The notes beneath the pieces were generated by a model. That model was not told where the DNA came from, ran no database searches, and was given only the letters and a program-made list of their open reading frames with translations. The position numbers were made by a program, and so were the translations under genes. A DNA stretch of 31,273 nt. Source: Acanthaster planci (Eukaryota > Echinodermata > Asteroidea > Valvatida > Acanthasteridae). The stretch is from positions 236,824 through 268,096 of the forward strand of contig NW_019091383.1 in the NCBI RefSeq assembly GCF_001949145.1, given 5' to 3'. Positions 10,501-30,354 of this stretch are shown here, piece by piece. The stretch's first letter is position 1, and every line of letters starts with the position of its first letter.

Positions 10501-13278
10501 CCTCCTTACTAGCAAAGAAGAGACAGGCTGGTAAAAGCAATTTCCAACTGGGCACACAGCACAAATGTAGAGACTGTACACTTCAACACAGAATCGCTTT
10601 GCAAGCTCTGCTCTTGTGCCAAACATGAACCTCCGCATGAACGTGGTGTTCTCCAACCAATGAGACCTCATTCCCAGGTAAAAACAGTCCATTCCTTGTT
10701 CCTGCACAGAGCGCATAAGAACAGATATGCTGACTTCCACTAGGATTGTTACTGGACTCACCTTGTGTAGGAATATTTGTTGTTTTGTCTGTTGTACAGC
10801 AGTTTGACAATTGGCTGAAATCAAAAGGAAGAGGATTGTTTATTGGGATATGAGCTTGTTACAACATAAACGTACTTCCTGACTTCCTCGCCTTCCATTC
10901 CTAAAATCCTGGTTCGAATCTCACCTTATCCAGTGAGTGGATTGGGGTTTCCTGTCCCTGGACAATTATATGGGGTCTGCATCTCACACAAAAAGCTGGA
11001 CATTTCCTTGCTGTCTTCTCTCTGCAGGTTTTCAAGCTACAGCGCCATAGGCTCTTCTGAGGAATCCCTGGTTTCCTTGCCAGTTACATTTACAAGTACA
11101 CGTAGTCATCATTATAGAGCTTGAGGTCAACCAAGTAATTTTACACCCTTTTCTTGATCGTCCTACTGAGATCAGATCCATTTTCTTTTCAAAACCAAAA
11201 CCCCATTGGATGACACTGCACTATTGCTAATAACACTGACCATGTTAACACACACGTTACCACATTCACAAAATGACAAGGGCTTAAGTCCACAAACTCC
11301 ACATCACCTGCACATCTTAAGCCTATCAAAGTCATTCAGTAATATAGTGGTTAGTGCTGTGTAATTAAAGTTATCTAGGGAAATGTGATGTCAGTGTAGA
11401 GCCCTGACGGAATAATGGATTTTCTACCTGCAGTTTTTACTTCCTGGTGTTTTGCTATGCAATGACTCACCTTTGTGGAACCGTTAATGAGCAACTGAGC
11501 TTCCCTTTGTGAGGTAATGACAGGGATGCGGCAGACCGGGAAGTACTCGTCGCGTTTCCGCTTCAGCGCCTTCTGGCACTGGTCCACCAGCCCCTGAATC
11601 AGGTAGTATTTGGCCTCGTTGTGGAGTTCCTCAATCTCGCTCTGTAATTCTGGGAGCGGGATCTGGCCATCTCTCAGGTAGTTCAGGATGATGTTGAAGT
11701 GCTTACCGCAGCGATCGATCAGGATCCATCCTGAAACAATATTCAACTTCTTAAAAACAAAAACCTAAAAAGGATGCTTAACTTCAACACAGGGAGTATT
11801 TTACAGTAAATTAACTGAATCTTCCAACATCGCTGTCCAAGAAGGGCAACGTCTCTCATGTTACGTCCTAAAAGCATGACCTAAAGAAGTCAATGTGAAG
11901 TAATAATTGAGTAGCCTTGATATAGTACGAGGGGAGTTAACCATTGCACACATCAGAAAGAATTCCATAAACGGATGCGCAAACCCAACCCTATGTGACT
12001 CGTCTAAAAAATTCCAAGTACTTTTCTAAGTGAATACCTCAATACTTTCCCTGCTAAATTTGGCCTTTAAGGATGTTTTGCTGCTTTCAGAGGGCTATAA
12101 TACGTCACTGCTAGCTAGGAAAAGTTAGTGACATTCTTTCCATCTCTTTATTCGAAAACAAAGTTTCATGGTCAAGATGTATTTTTGCATTGGGGAGATG
12201 TTAATTATATGTAACAGCTTTTGCCCTTACCCAAAAAAATACATTTTGAAAATAGTTCGCGGTACCCGCTGCTTCACCTGACTCAGACCGGCCAGCCAAC
12301 CCTGGCAAGCTCGGTGGTTGAGTGGTTAAGACATCTGCACTAGTAAGCAGGAGGTCGTGGGTTCTAGTCCCACCCGAGTAAGCTTATGAGGTTTTTTCAC
12401 AAGCTCTCGGACAAGCACTGAGCATACAGTGCTTAATTAATATACGTTGGGTAAGGGCAAAACCTGTTATATATAAAAGTTTCATGGGTAGATAGGCTTA
12501 TCCAGAACTTCAGACCAAAGAAATCAGTTCCAACTTCCAAGAAAACATGACTGCCAAGCAGACTAGATAAAGCTGATTATCAGGTGTAGTTGCTGAATGT
12601 GCAATTTAACTAATTTTAAAAACAAAAAAATTGCTGATGCTTAATAACTCACTGCAGTTTTATGAAATCAGTTGCAAACAGACCATCTGCTCAAGTTGTT
12701 CATACAGCATGTAGAGAGTTGGCACTAGTCATAATGGTGTGCAGGCTAGTACATGAGTATGGCTGTATGTCATGTATTGTTAGTGATGAACAGTGTCACC
12801 ATGGAGCCAGGAATTCAGCGTGACACTGACACTTTCATTTTAGAAATTTTAAGACCACACAGTCATGGCCGCTTTGGCAGTACACAACAGGACACAGTCA
12901 TGACAGTAAACTATGAACAACTAGGCCTAACACTGAGTCGGATGTCTTCTGCTTCTGCTGGCTACTGTACAATCGCCAAAATTCTGGCTGTCCCGTACAG
13001 ATGACGCCGCAAGGGCGTCTTCTGTTTTAGCTCCACAAAATCTATCAAAAATTCATACCCTCTGAATCAGTTAATACTTCCATCCGTCCGCTGAACATGG
13101 CCCTTAGCATGTTATCCTGTTTAGTCAGCGTGTCGATGGTAGTGTAGAACAGCGCACCGCCGACATTGAGCTTCACGTACTTGCTGGGCGAGCCACGGAT
13201 CTTGACCGCCGAGGTGGGTCCGGTCGCCGCGGCAGACGCATGGGTACTTGTCCCCGTCGTGCCCGCTTCCCCGGACAT
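7523..13278 (-). CDS. KCTD13/TNFAIP1/KCTD10: BACURD family: BTB/POZ adaptor for Cullin-3 (KCTD13/TNFAIP1/KCTD10 orthologue)
   Basis: Five coding exons on the minus strand: 13278-13059, 11730-11471, 10814-10762, 9459-9258 and 7699-7523. All have GT-AG boundaries and matching phases (1,0,2,0), giving 303 aa. An Ala/Gly/Thr-rich N terminus (about 1-30) precedes a BTB domain (about 33-135: [15 protein letters not shown], then [19 protein letters not shown]). The C-terminal half carries [20 protein letters not shown] and [16 protein letters not shown], both diagnostic of this family. In vertebrates these proteins recruit substrates such as RhoA to CUL3 ubiquitin ligase and influence actin, neuronal and DNA-replication functions. 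One gene probably represents the single pre-duplication ancestor of the three vertebrate paralogues. The last exon ends [12 protein letters not shown] and lacks the longer vertebrate tail. Confidence 0.95.
7700..8150. other. BACURD intron 4, left part, no feature
   Basis: AT-rich intron sequence containing a short CA run near 8091-8101. The longer open frame at 7459-7836 on the plus strand is an antisense shadow of the last BACURD exon. Confidence 0.5.
8151..8326. mobile_element. Foldback element with CCCTAACC...GGTTAGGG ends, BACURD intron 4
   Basis: Outer inverted arms of 32 bases at 8151-8182 and 8295-8326 match at 27 of 32 positions. They start ccctaacc and end ggttaggg. An inner hairpin is also present: ccacacagaattaaac (about 8167-8182) pairs with gtttaattctgtgggg just downstream. 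The flanks are tcaa and ctaa, so any TTAA duplication is decayed. No coding capacity. Confidence 0.6.
8488..8790 (+). repeat. Dispersed repeat family, locus 1 (BACURD intron 4)
   Basis: The part at 8488-8562 matches about 30685-30770 (agaccagtca, gtgaacaa, ggcaaaggcatgctttt-like words, cagttcattt). The part at 8562-8790 matches 10200-10400 (cgagct-gacca, ttggtc-gaact, catcgctacca, ggggtgcttct). The three loci are mosaics of one element family. No coding capacity is supported. Confidence 0.55.
9683..9993. mobile_element. 311-base element with TAACCCTAACC / GGTTAGGGTTA ends, BACURD intron 3
   Basis: An exact 11-base terminal inverted repeat lies at 9683-9693 and 9983-9993. Sub-terminal sequences (cagtactacaaaatactaag against the complement of tagtaatttgtagtattat) are also roughly inverted. 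The interior has no open frame of note. It shares its termini with the elements at 5795-5853 and 8151-8326, suggesting one non-autonomous family. The right flank is TTAA and the left is ATAA. Confidence 0.6.
10200..10720. repeat. Dispersed repeat family, locus 2 (BACURD intron 3)
   Basis: The left half (10200-10400) resembles locus 1 at 8562-8790. The right half (about 10465-10720) resembles about 30370-30620, sharing gaagagacagg, ctggt, gcacacagcac-like and gttcctgca words. The two halves carry opposite-strand versions of the word gtgcttctactcg, so the locus is partly a foldback. It ends about 40 bases from the 53-base BACURD exon. Confidence 0.5.
10762..10814 (-). CDS. KCTD13/TNFAIP1/KCTD10: 53-base exon 3 of the BACURD gene
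   Basis: This small exon supplies [17 protein letters not shown] plus two bases of a Ser codon. It fills exactly the gap left between the larger exons relative to vertebrate family members (PVVKLLYNRSNNKYSYTS-like). The acceptor is ttttgatttcag and the donor is AG|GTGAGTCC, with phases 0 in and 2 out that fit both neighbours. It is listed separately because it is too short for an open-frame search. Confidence 0.93.
10905..11075 (+). repeat. Possible degraded tRNA-derived SINE fragment
   Basis: A perfect RNA polymerase III B-box-like word (ggttcgaatctcacc) starts at 10911. It is followed by a G/T-rich body, as in the tail side of tRNA-derived SINEs. No A box or clover-leaf is visible upstream, so this is a 5'-truncated copy at best. 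Confidence 0.3.
12205..12476. mobile_element. Inverted-repeat-bounded element containing a tRNA-Thr-like sequence, BACURD intron 1
   Basis: Arms at 12205-12232 and 12449-12476 are inverted copies that match at 26 of 28 positions (core: cttttgcccttaccc against gggtaagggcaaaa). They enclose a tRNA-like sequence at 12308-12380. The 11-base word aagtttcatgg occurs on both sides just outside (about 12161-12171 and 12477-12487) and may be a duplicated target site. The combination of terminal inverted repeats with a tRNA-like core is unusual for a SINE. Confidence 0.6.
12308..12380 (+). pseudogene. tRNA-Thr(AGT)-like sequence, probably the head of a SINE
   Basis: The A box (tggttgagtggtt) and B box (ggttctagtcc) are present. 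The T arm GTGGG-TTCTAGT-CCCAC is perfect and the variable loop is AGGTC. The acceptor stem CTCGG/CCGAG plus a wobble pair is incomplete at its first position. The anticodon region ctgc-actagtaa-gcag resembles animal tRNA-Thr (ctagtaa loop) but has an 8-base loop, one too many. This makes a working tRNA unlikely. Confidence 0.6.
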
Positions 13279-14482
13279 AGCTTCGGAATCAATGGTGCCT
13301 TAGTGGAAGCCTTGGTATTTTGGCCGTGGACTGGTTTCGAAAATCCGACCGAAATGGCGCTGACGAGACGGATCAAGGGCGTAGATTTGATTCCGCTTTT
13401 TAAGCCCACGGACGCGACGTGCCGATGCACCTCTGTATATATGTACACAAATACGTACGTACGTGCACACTGTATATGTACTGACGATGAATAAACTTAT
13501 GACGTCATAGATAGGAACACCCTTCCCTTTTATGCGCGTTGCCTGTTCTATTTTAAGATTGTTTGTACCCTCATTGAAACTAGCAATGTGGATTGTGACA
13601 AATTGTCTATTATGGGAAATTCATCCAACCGTATAAAAGCACAGTGGGGCAAATTCCATTGTTCATTTTTCGAAGAAATTCCGATTAAGGAGGTGGGGGG
13701 GGGGGTTGGTGGACTTGGATTAGCAAACAAGTTCACCTTTTTATAGCACTTACATCCCAAACAAAACACCGCATTTCGGAACCATGGAGGTAGAAACACC
13801 ACAGAGAACACAATTTAAGAATTGGAGGAATTAAGTACACTGTAAACTTGTGATTTGACAAACCAAGTGACTTTTCGACTGAAATCACAATGTATGATAG
13901 AGATTTCAATTTTTTATTCCCACAAATACTTCACAGACATGGTTTTTGAAAGCTGTAGGATTTCATAAAGGTTTGTACAAATACAAAAGATCTAATAATA
14001 ATTTTACAAAAACTTCTTGAAGTAACTTATCCACACACACACAGTATTCACACTTGTACACTGTGGGGTTTGGCTATTCAGAGGCAGCACACACCTCAGG
14101 CTTGGGTACCCTTGGGGGGGGCGCCAAAATTGAGTGGAAAGGTTAGGAATGACTCCTACCTATCCTCACACCCAAAAATCACTTTCCCCAATTGTCTTCA
14201 ACATTTTAGAGGAGTAATGTCAGACCAGACAAGTTCCTGAAAGAGGGAATGGGGCTTTGAACATTTGCCAGTGAAAAAAATCTTGAGAAACTGAACTGCT
14301 CAGCTCTTTTTATTTCACTATTCTTTACAACACACGTCCTTTAAAATATTTGACAAAAATATCAATCAATAAAAAAGGTAACATTTTGGTTGGACCTGAC
14401 ATTGTTACTTGTTCCTGCCACCCTAGAATCTTCTACAGCTACACCTGGTAGATTCCTTACGTACTTTGGCTGAAGTCACAGA
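13279..14482. other. Upstream of BACURD and 3' flank of PAGR1, no gene seen
   Basis: This holds the BACURD 5' UTR and promoter (CG-rich around 13200-13420, with the CDS start inside it) and then AT-rich DNA with short G, C and CA runs (13696-13706, 14034-14042, 14115-14122). The open frames here are short and lack splice context. No TATA box was assigned. Confidence 0.45.
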
Positions 14483-14488
14483 TTTATT
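14483..14488 (-). promoter_or_regulatory. PAGR1: Candidate polyadenylation signal for PAGR1
   Basis: An AATAAA hexamer (minus strand) lies about 450 bases beyond the PAGR1 stop codon. A second one lies at 14309-14314. Assigned by position only. Confidence 0.35.
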
Positions 14489-14933
14489 GTAACGAAGGAT
14501 GGGATAATTTGCTTTAAAAAACTAAGCCAACACATGCAGCTCACTGTGCCAAGTCACCCGACTGACTTTCATCTAAATGTGCACAACCAGACGCATTGTT
14601 GTGCTGGCTACCCAGACGCAAGAAACCCCGAGGCACTTGCATGTCTGTCACGTGTACGTGTACAATACGTGTACAATAATGAGGGGTGCTTGAGCAAGGA
14701 AGGTAATCTCCACTTCTATGACTCCAAAGTTCTCTACTCTGCGTGACCTGCACTTGACACAGTTCTTCCATAATCCCATTAGGTACAACAAAATAAACCT
14801 GAGTTCATGTGTGTTCCTCTGCTCCTGCCTTGTGCAGCCCCTTTACACTCTCTCCTTAGGTTTTAAGGCATTTCTTCTCCACCATAAGTATGAAGAACTT
14901 CCAACTCAAACTCTCACATAAGACTTCTTCGTG

Positions 14934-17519
14934 TCAGAAATCCTTCCTTATCCTGAATTTCCCCACTGGTCTCTGTGGAGTTGTGTCTGTTCGATTGAGG
15001 GTGTCGTCCGCTTCGTCCCCTACTCTCGCTAGCTCCTCGTCTATCCTCTTGTGTCGGAGCATGTCGTCAAAGATCTTGTCCATCCTGGCAACTCTCTTTT
15101 TACCACTTCCCAGGGCTTGGCCGCTTCCTGATAAAAGGAGAGAACAAATTAACTAATTTTGGAGGCCTCTGGGGGAACAAAGTCGAAAACATTTCTGTTA
15201 TGCAAACATCTTCAAACAGCCTTTATGGGCGGAAGTTAACAGCAGAGCCCGATAGAGCCTGAACGTAAAAGCTCACGCAGCAAGCTTCCGGAACCCTCGC
15301 ACGGTCCTCCTATGGGGATTTTACGTTGGGCTGTCCAATCACGTTCGATAATTTTTGGAAGAATAATTCCTAACTGAAAACACCCTATGAAACATTCATG
15401 TTGGAATTTTACCTTTGTCTTCCTCAAGTAATATTTAGGAAAAGTCACATTGAGATATGTAAAGAACTAGTTTTCTTAACGACCTTTCACTTCCGGTGAT
15501 ATCATGCCTAGGTCTCCATGTTCATGCATGTTTATTTTCACTGCCCGTGCTTACGTGAAAACGGGATTGTACAATGTTGCAAAGATTTACCTACTTGAAG
15601 TCGATGGATTTCAGATTCCATTGAGTTGACATCATGCAATTGTTGTCAGCAAAGGTTAGATAAAAGATTAGAACCTTTCATAATTGAAGTAGAATTTTGC
15701 TTTAGGTTTACTACTTATAAATTATAAGACTGTTTAAAATATTTTTATCTGTTTTTATTTCAGTTTTTACTGACGGACTACAATAAAATGTCAAACCGTA
15801 AATATTCAACTGTGTACGAGACTGGCGCATTGCACTGTTTTCATGTATTTTAGATTTTCGGAAGTGATGGGTCAATGTTTGGCAGGATATTTCTCTTTTA
15901 GGTCAGAGGATTTTTTTAGTTTCTATAAATTGATATACTAGCACATATTTTCCAAAGCCCCTTTTCCGAGTTGGATTTTTAAAGAAGTAATTGAACGAAA
16001 AAATATTACAAATTCTAAAATCTTTGCATGTTATTTTTCCTATCTTTCCTACCAAAGGTTCCAGAAGCCGGCCATCAGGGGTCGACTTTCAGGCTCTATT
16101 TCAAGGAGCTGCTTGAATAGCAGAAAAGTTGTGCTAACTCCAAAAGAAAAATTTGCTCTTAAGCACCCTTTCATGGCAGTACTCAGCATGGTTGCACTAA
16201 TGATTGCAGGCGCATAGAGATTTCTATTGTTAAGTCACTACAGTTTAAGCAAATCTTTCCTCCGAGGTTAGCATTCCTTTGGCTGTGCTTACTGCTTATG
16301 GTCTCCATTAGCGTGAAATTGCGTGCTAAGCAGTGCCTGAAATTGGGCACTGCTTAAAATATAATTTCTCCAGAAATCTTATTGTTGTCAAAAGGGGAAG
16401 GGTGGTAACACGTTCACATGGTGGGAAGACGTGTGTTCATACCTGGTGTTCGTCTAGGAGCCATGTTAGTGACAGATGGAGCATCAACATCAAAATCAAA
16501 CTCTGTAGGTTCCTCTTCCCTATAAGGAAAAAAAGATAAAATCATGGCAACAGGTGTATTTAGGATATGTGAAACAAATTCACAATAAAAAGTAATTTAC
16601 TGAGTGATACAAACTTTCCTTTCCTTTGGGATTCATATTTTCAGGACCTTTGGCTTAAACGGATCAAAGCAAGAAAAAAGTGTCCAAAAATGTTTATGGG
16701 CAGATCCTAATTTTAAATCTATATTCATAGTAAATGTAATGTTAAATATTCAAAATGACAAGTGTCACCGACAAGAAGAATTCAGGGAACTCACTGTTTC
16801 TCCTCTTTTGCTTCTGGTTTCTCCAACTCTGTCTCCGTCATCGGTGTCTCCTCTTTTTTCTCATCTATCTCCTCTGGAGGTGGACGTCTGCCAGGACATT
16901 TCCACTGAAGCTCCAGCACACCTTCTTTGTCCAGTTTCTGATACAGATCAATGATAACGTTGACGTCTGGCATCCAGACTCCGGAGGTTTTCTTCTTCCT
17001 TGTCTCGTCCTTTTCATCATCTGTTCCAAGAACATCCCAATCCTCATCCAGTTCTTCAGTGGCCTCCACTGCCTCATCATTACATGGAACTGGATCTGGA
17101 GGTGATGTGGTTTTCACCTCAGTTTCTTTGTCCTCACAGATGGTCTGTTTTTCTAGTTCATCGTCAGCTTTTTCTTCAGTCACTTTGTCTTGAACTTTAT
17201 CTTCTTCATTGATGGTTTCCTGCTCTCTACTGTCATCCTTTACAGAAGTTTCTTCCATCTTGGGGTTTTCTTCTATCTTTGGACTTTCCTCTTTGGTTTG
17301 AGGTGGTGCTGGCTCAGTTTCCATAGGAACCTCAGTCATGACCTTGGATGAATCCTCCGCCGGAGTGTCTTCCACTTCCATCTTGACTTCTTTTTCCTGC
17401 TCCTTTGCTGTGTCTGCCGATGCTTCCTGTTTGGTTTCTGTCTCTTCAGTTCCTTTCTCTGAAACTGATTCTTCCATTTTGGAGACCTCATCCGTTTGCT
17501 TCTCTTCAGATGCCATCAT
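14934..17519 (-). CDS. PAGR1: PAXIP1-associated glutamate-rich protein 1 (PA1)
   Basis: Coding exons are 17519-16795, 16519-16443 and 15127-14934, with phases 2 and 1 agreeing, giving 331 aa (human is about 254). Residues 1-155 are a low-complexity Glu/Lys/Thr-rich tail. A conserved core follows: DEDWDVLGTDDE (about 159-170), GVWMPDVNVIIDLYQKLDKE (180-199), VLELQWKCPGRRPPP. Exon 2 has PTEFDFD (about 246-252) and APRRTPG. Exon 3 has RMDKIFDDMLRHKRIDEELA, matching the family's RLDKVLSDMKRHKKLEEQI. In vertebrates PA1 pairs with PAXIP1/PTIP in the KMT2C/KMT2D H3K4 methyltransferase complex and in DNA-damage responses, in the nucleus. The 725-base first exon is preceded by a good acceptor (ttcttttcag before 17545), so an upstream exon exists. 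It may be coding. Confidence 0.93.
15128..16442. other. PAGR1: PAGR1 intron 2, no feature assigned
   Basis: 1315 bases of AT-rich intron between coding exons 2 and 3. Around 16120-16360 the words tgctaa, cttaagca and ctgcttaa recur and partly invert, suggesting an old repeat, but no boundaries can be set. Confidence 0.4.
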
Positions 17520-17545
17520 TTTGCCACAATAGAAATTATGCAGAT

Positions 17546-18364
17546 CTGAAAAGAAAAATAGGAACTTATGAATAATTTCTTTACGAGCATTTGGTCACAG
17601 ACATTTCAAGTTGGAATTCTTTGAAGATAAGTTTCAAAGGATGACAGCAAAAAATTAGGCAATTGGTGAAAGGTATGCATGCATTTAAATAAAATAACTA
17701 AAATTTCAGAAAGCAGTGAAGTTGACGATTTGGGCCAACTAAAAATTAATTTATCATTCCCAACTGTTCTCCCTTTCTCTGGTCTGCCTTCTTTTTAAGA
17801 TTTTTATTAAAAAATTTCCTCTTTTGTTAATTCATTTATTATTAGTAGACCTATTCATTTAGGCCCGCGGCTACCCCAACAACCGTGGGATCTGAAATCC
17901 GACATCAATATTCTGATGTATTACTTTGGGCGATTTCCACTTTGTAGAAGTCTGTGAAATTTTGGTTTCGATTTGGGCCATTCGTTTACTACAGCGACTA
18001 ACTCCTGATCGCTTACGGATGCCAAACACAGTCAGGATCTGTTTGGTCTCAGAACTCTATAAATTTATGTTGCCTCCAATCAAAGCACTGTATTTGTTGT
18101 GCTCTAATTGTTATCTTTGTAATTTTATTAATTATTCCGCGTCCTTTTCCATATTTCCAACTCGCCCTCATTGTCATTGTCCATGCATGGTTGTACAGTC
18201 TGGAAATTGGGCACTTTACTTCTCGTCTTTTCCGTGAAATACATCACTGAGTTGACAACATATGACAAATAAGCCTACAGGCCTATACTAACCATTTCAA
18301 GATGCTTTATAAATATTGTTGATATTAGAACATTTTCACCCCCACATCTGTTGTTAAACTCCAC
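17546..18364. other. PAGR1: Proposed PAGR1 5' intron
   Basis: The interval is bounded on the minus strand by a possible donor (AAAG|GTGGAG at 18365/18364) and a strong acceptor (tttttcttttcag, ending at 17546). It contains no other gene. The acceptor is convincing; the donor is a prediction and other upstream donors are possible. Confidence 0.45.
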
Positions 18365-18392
18365 CTTTCGCGCTGTTCATGGAAGACGCCAT
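18365..18392 (-). CDS. PAGR1: Possible N-terminal coding exon of PAGR1
   Basis: An ATG inside a YY1-type motif (aagATGGCG) opens a 28-base frame, MASSMNSAK plus one base. Splicing to the acceptor at 17545 keeps frame through DLHNFYCGK into the ATG at 17519, with no stop. This would add 18 residues (349 aa total). It could equally be a 5' UTR exon with an upstream in-frame ATG used weakly or not at all. Confidence 0.4.
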
Positions 18393-18396
18393 CTTG
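18387..18396 (-). promoter_or_regulatory. YY1-type initiator motif between PAGR1 and KIF22
   Basis: CAAGATGGCG on the minus strand matches the YY1 core that commonly lies just downstream of transcription starts of housekeeping genes in animals. Here it lies between two divergent genes, pointing toward PAGR1. It is a sequence match only. Confidence 0.45.
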
Positions 18397-18450
18397 ATAA
18401 CGGGCTTTGTGGAGCAACGAATTACAACAAACACAGGGGAAACATTGGGC

Positions 18451-18462
18451 GCTGATTGGTTG
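18451..18462 (-). promoter_or_regulatory. NF-Y-type CCAAT box in the PAGR1/KIF22 divergent region
   Basis: On the minus strand the sequence reads aaCCAATCAGC, a very good CCAAT-box match, about 60 bases upstream of the YY1-type motif with respect to PAGR1. NF-Y sites are frequent in promoters of cell-cycle genes such as mitotic kinesins, so it could serve either gene or both. Confidence 0.45.
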
Positions 18463-18654
18463 AATTCAGGAAAGCAAGTCAAGAAGTGGTAAATTTGACT
18501 GCCCAAGTTAAAAGCGGCGTGTAGTTTTTCCGGCATAAATCTGCAAAAACGGTGTAATTGTTTGTAATTTCAGATATTCATTTTTCAAATGTTTCTTGTA
18601 ACAAGCCACAATCCAAACAGTGTACTGTTGGGCCTGTCAGACCACGGAGTAGGC

Positions 18655-18890
18655 CTGGGCAGTTTCAACTTCGGCTTTCGTCTCCATCTCAGGCTTCGTG
18701 TCCGAAACCAATCCCCATGATTGTGGGCCTGAAGCGTTTAAATCAAATTGGATTACTGTAACTTGTTACTCTCTTGCATCTTATTTGATGTTTTGTGGCA
18801 CTATTAGACTAATCATTGCGCTTACAGCTTCAAAGTCAGGTTGTAAAAAACAGTTTAAGCCTGAGACGAAGCCAAAGTTGAATATTGGAA
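18655..18890. mobile_element. Foldback element upstream of KIF22
   Basis: Imperfect inverted arms lie at about 18661-18694 (ttcaacttcggctttcgtct...tcaggc) and 18858-18885 (gcctgagacgaagccaaagt). The left arm carries a small insertion. The interior has no coding sequence. It lies between the presumed shared promoter and the KIF22 ATG. Confidence 0.45.
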
Positions 18891-19714
18891 AACGGCCGTG
18901 TCTTCCAAGGTCAGCAGACCACCAAAGCCAACATGGCCAATGCATGGCCGGTCGCACACGACAAAGTTTTTACTGAAAGCATGGAGAATAGAAAAAGCAG
19001 CTCCATGCTGAAAGCACTCCATGCTGAAAGTGACAAATGTGAATTACATGAAGGCCTAGACCCTACGTGATCATAAATCCCAGCTCTGGCCGTGTCTGAC
19101 GAGTCTATGGCTACTGGTAGTGGCCACAGACAGTTCCCATAATACAGCTTGGTGACTTTGTACAAAGGTAGAAAGGCATTGTGGGATGGAAAAGGGGCAC
19201 TCTTACTTGCGCCTTTTTCTTTCCCACAGTAGGCCCACATTTCTACCAACCCTGACCAACATGACCAATGTGCAAAATCACCCATGCGGTATTTGTGATA
19301 AGGCATATAGACATGATAGAGTTGTGTTAGCCCAGGTTGGATGTTGTCTTCATTTCATTACGACTGACCCTCCATAACGTAGTACGGTCAGCTTAGGGAG
19401 TCCACCTGGGCTAAAGTTGTGTGTAATTTCAACATGTTCAAGCTATAGCCTAGCCACACAAGTAAGTGTTTGTTAGATGAGATTTGAAGCTTTTCATGGT
19501 GGAGGTATAGCAAGTACATTAGATGGGTTTGCAGTAGCACCATGGGTGTATTTCATTTTGGAGCAATTCGGCTTCTGAAAAGAACCGTTGATACTCAACG
19601 TTTCAGACAGTTGTGACAGTCACACTTGACAGTATGCCCTGTCTGTCATCAAGAGACTGATGTCAATAAATATTTTCTCACCGGCTTTTTATCTTGACAC
19701 TACCCATTTTCCAG
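18891..19714. other. Upstream flank or 5' intron of KIF22, no separate gene
   Basis: No coding signal was seen. The stretch ends in tacccattttccag directly before the KIF22 ATG, a good 3' splice site. Much of this region may therefore be an intron following an untranslated first exon. Confidence 0.4.
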
Positions 19715-29161
<9,447 letters not shown>

Positions 29162-30354
29162 CCCAAACATACCACAGGAGGGCCAGGGCTTGTTTGAATC
29201 CGGGCAAAACTTTGACGAACTGTGACGGTGATTCTGCATTTCATGGACAATTAAAATAGATCAAGTTTCTCTTTTACAACCTTCTCTCCAACTCAAACTG
29301 TTGAACTTTTTCATGTCCATTGTGGCTCAGGAAAAAATTGGACTATAACTTTTGCCTTTTATACTTAAACATTTAATTTCAATTAACTTTTCTACATAAA
29401 TAGTGGTACAAAGAATACTTTTTCATTTTCAGAATTAGTTTTTATGAATACTGTAAGAATGTTCCATTTGCATTACCATAACATACTTTTAAACTATTTT
29501 TAAATGCAGGTTTCTTGTCTTCAAATGTGAGAGCCCCTCCCTCGATTTAAGCCAGGAGGCACAAAGCTGGGTGTTTTATAATGTGCACCTTTCACCAAGA
29601 TAATCTTTTTCTCAGTTGGTTTTATTTTTAATGTACTGTAGATTATTAGGCTCACGGAATGGTCATTCAAAATTTGACCAAAAACGCCTGTCGTCTGATT
29701 CCAGCCTTCAGTATGTCTGAATGGAATAAGATTCTGGACAATATTTTACTATGAACTTAGAGGTATCATTCTGGCACTCCGTACACCTTCCTGAAGCAAC
29801 TGACTGGAATCCAAGTCTCAGTGGTTTGGAAGATTGGCTTGTCTATTCATCTGTTGACTTGTCATTAGTTTTGTTTTGAAAGGCAAATGTGATCTGACTC
29901 CCTGCTCTGAGCAAATGATCATCCTGAATACAAAACAAAAAGATAAAAAATGATCAGGGATACGGTTAGGGTCAAGTTGTTTCTCTGTGTTAGAAACACA
30001 TTTGAAGTTCTTTCAGGAATGAAGCACCTGTCTCGACAGATAAAAACAGTAAATGACCGTATTTACTATCAAACGTGAAACTGATTTCTGCAAACCCGAT
30101 CTGAAATTGCACATTTTGGAAAACTCCAGCATTCCGTTCGTAGGGTGAAATAATGAAAAGCTAGTTTTGTTCAAGTTTTCCTTACCTCAAAAGTTGAGCT
30201 CAATGGTCCAGAGAAATGTTTCCACTCCATGAGTTGGTTCATCGACAGATTCTAAACAAGACAACAGAATTGCTCACGTGAAATATTTTTGCATAATAAA
30301 ATTACATAGGCAAATTTGAAACGAGGACGGTGTTTGTTTCAATATTTCAAATTT
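29162..30354. other. KIF22 3' UTR and downstream flank
   Basis: AT-rich sequence follows the stop codon, with no further gene recognised. An ATTAAA hexamer lies at 29250-29255, 89 bases after the stop, and is a plausible polyadenylation signal. Confidence 0.45.
29250..29255 (+). promoter_or_regulatory. KIF22: Candidate polyadenylation signal ATTAAA for KIF22
   Basis: The most common variant hexamer, positioned shortly after the stop codon. Assigned by position only. Confidence 0.4.

Noticed and set aside
10435-10824. 129-aa minus-strand open frame
   Set aside because: It overlaps repeat locus 2 and the 53-base BACURD exon but in the wrong frame for that exon.
12308-12380. Functional tRNA-Thr gene
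   Set aside because: The anticodon loop has eight bases and the acceptor stem fails at its first pair; the inverted-repeat setting fits a mobile-element head better.
13173-13448. 91-aa minus-strand open frame across the BACURD start
   Set aside because: It is an out-of-frame shadow of the GC-rich first exon and upstream region; the BTB frame is unambiguous.
16755-17532. Ser/Phe-rich plus-strand open frames opposite PAGR1
   Set aside because: They are antisense shadows of the Glu/Lys-rich PAGR1 exon.
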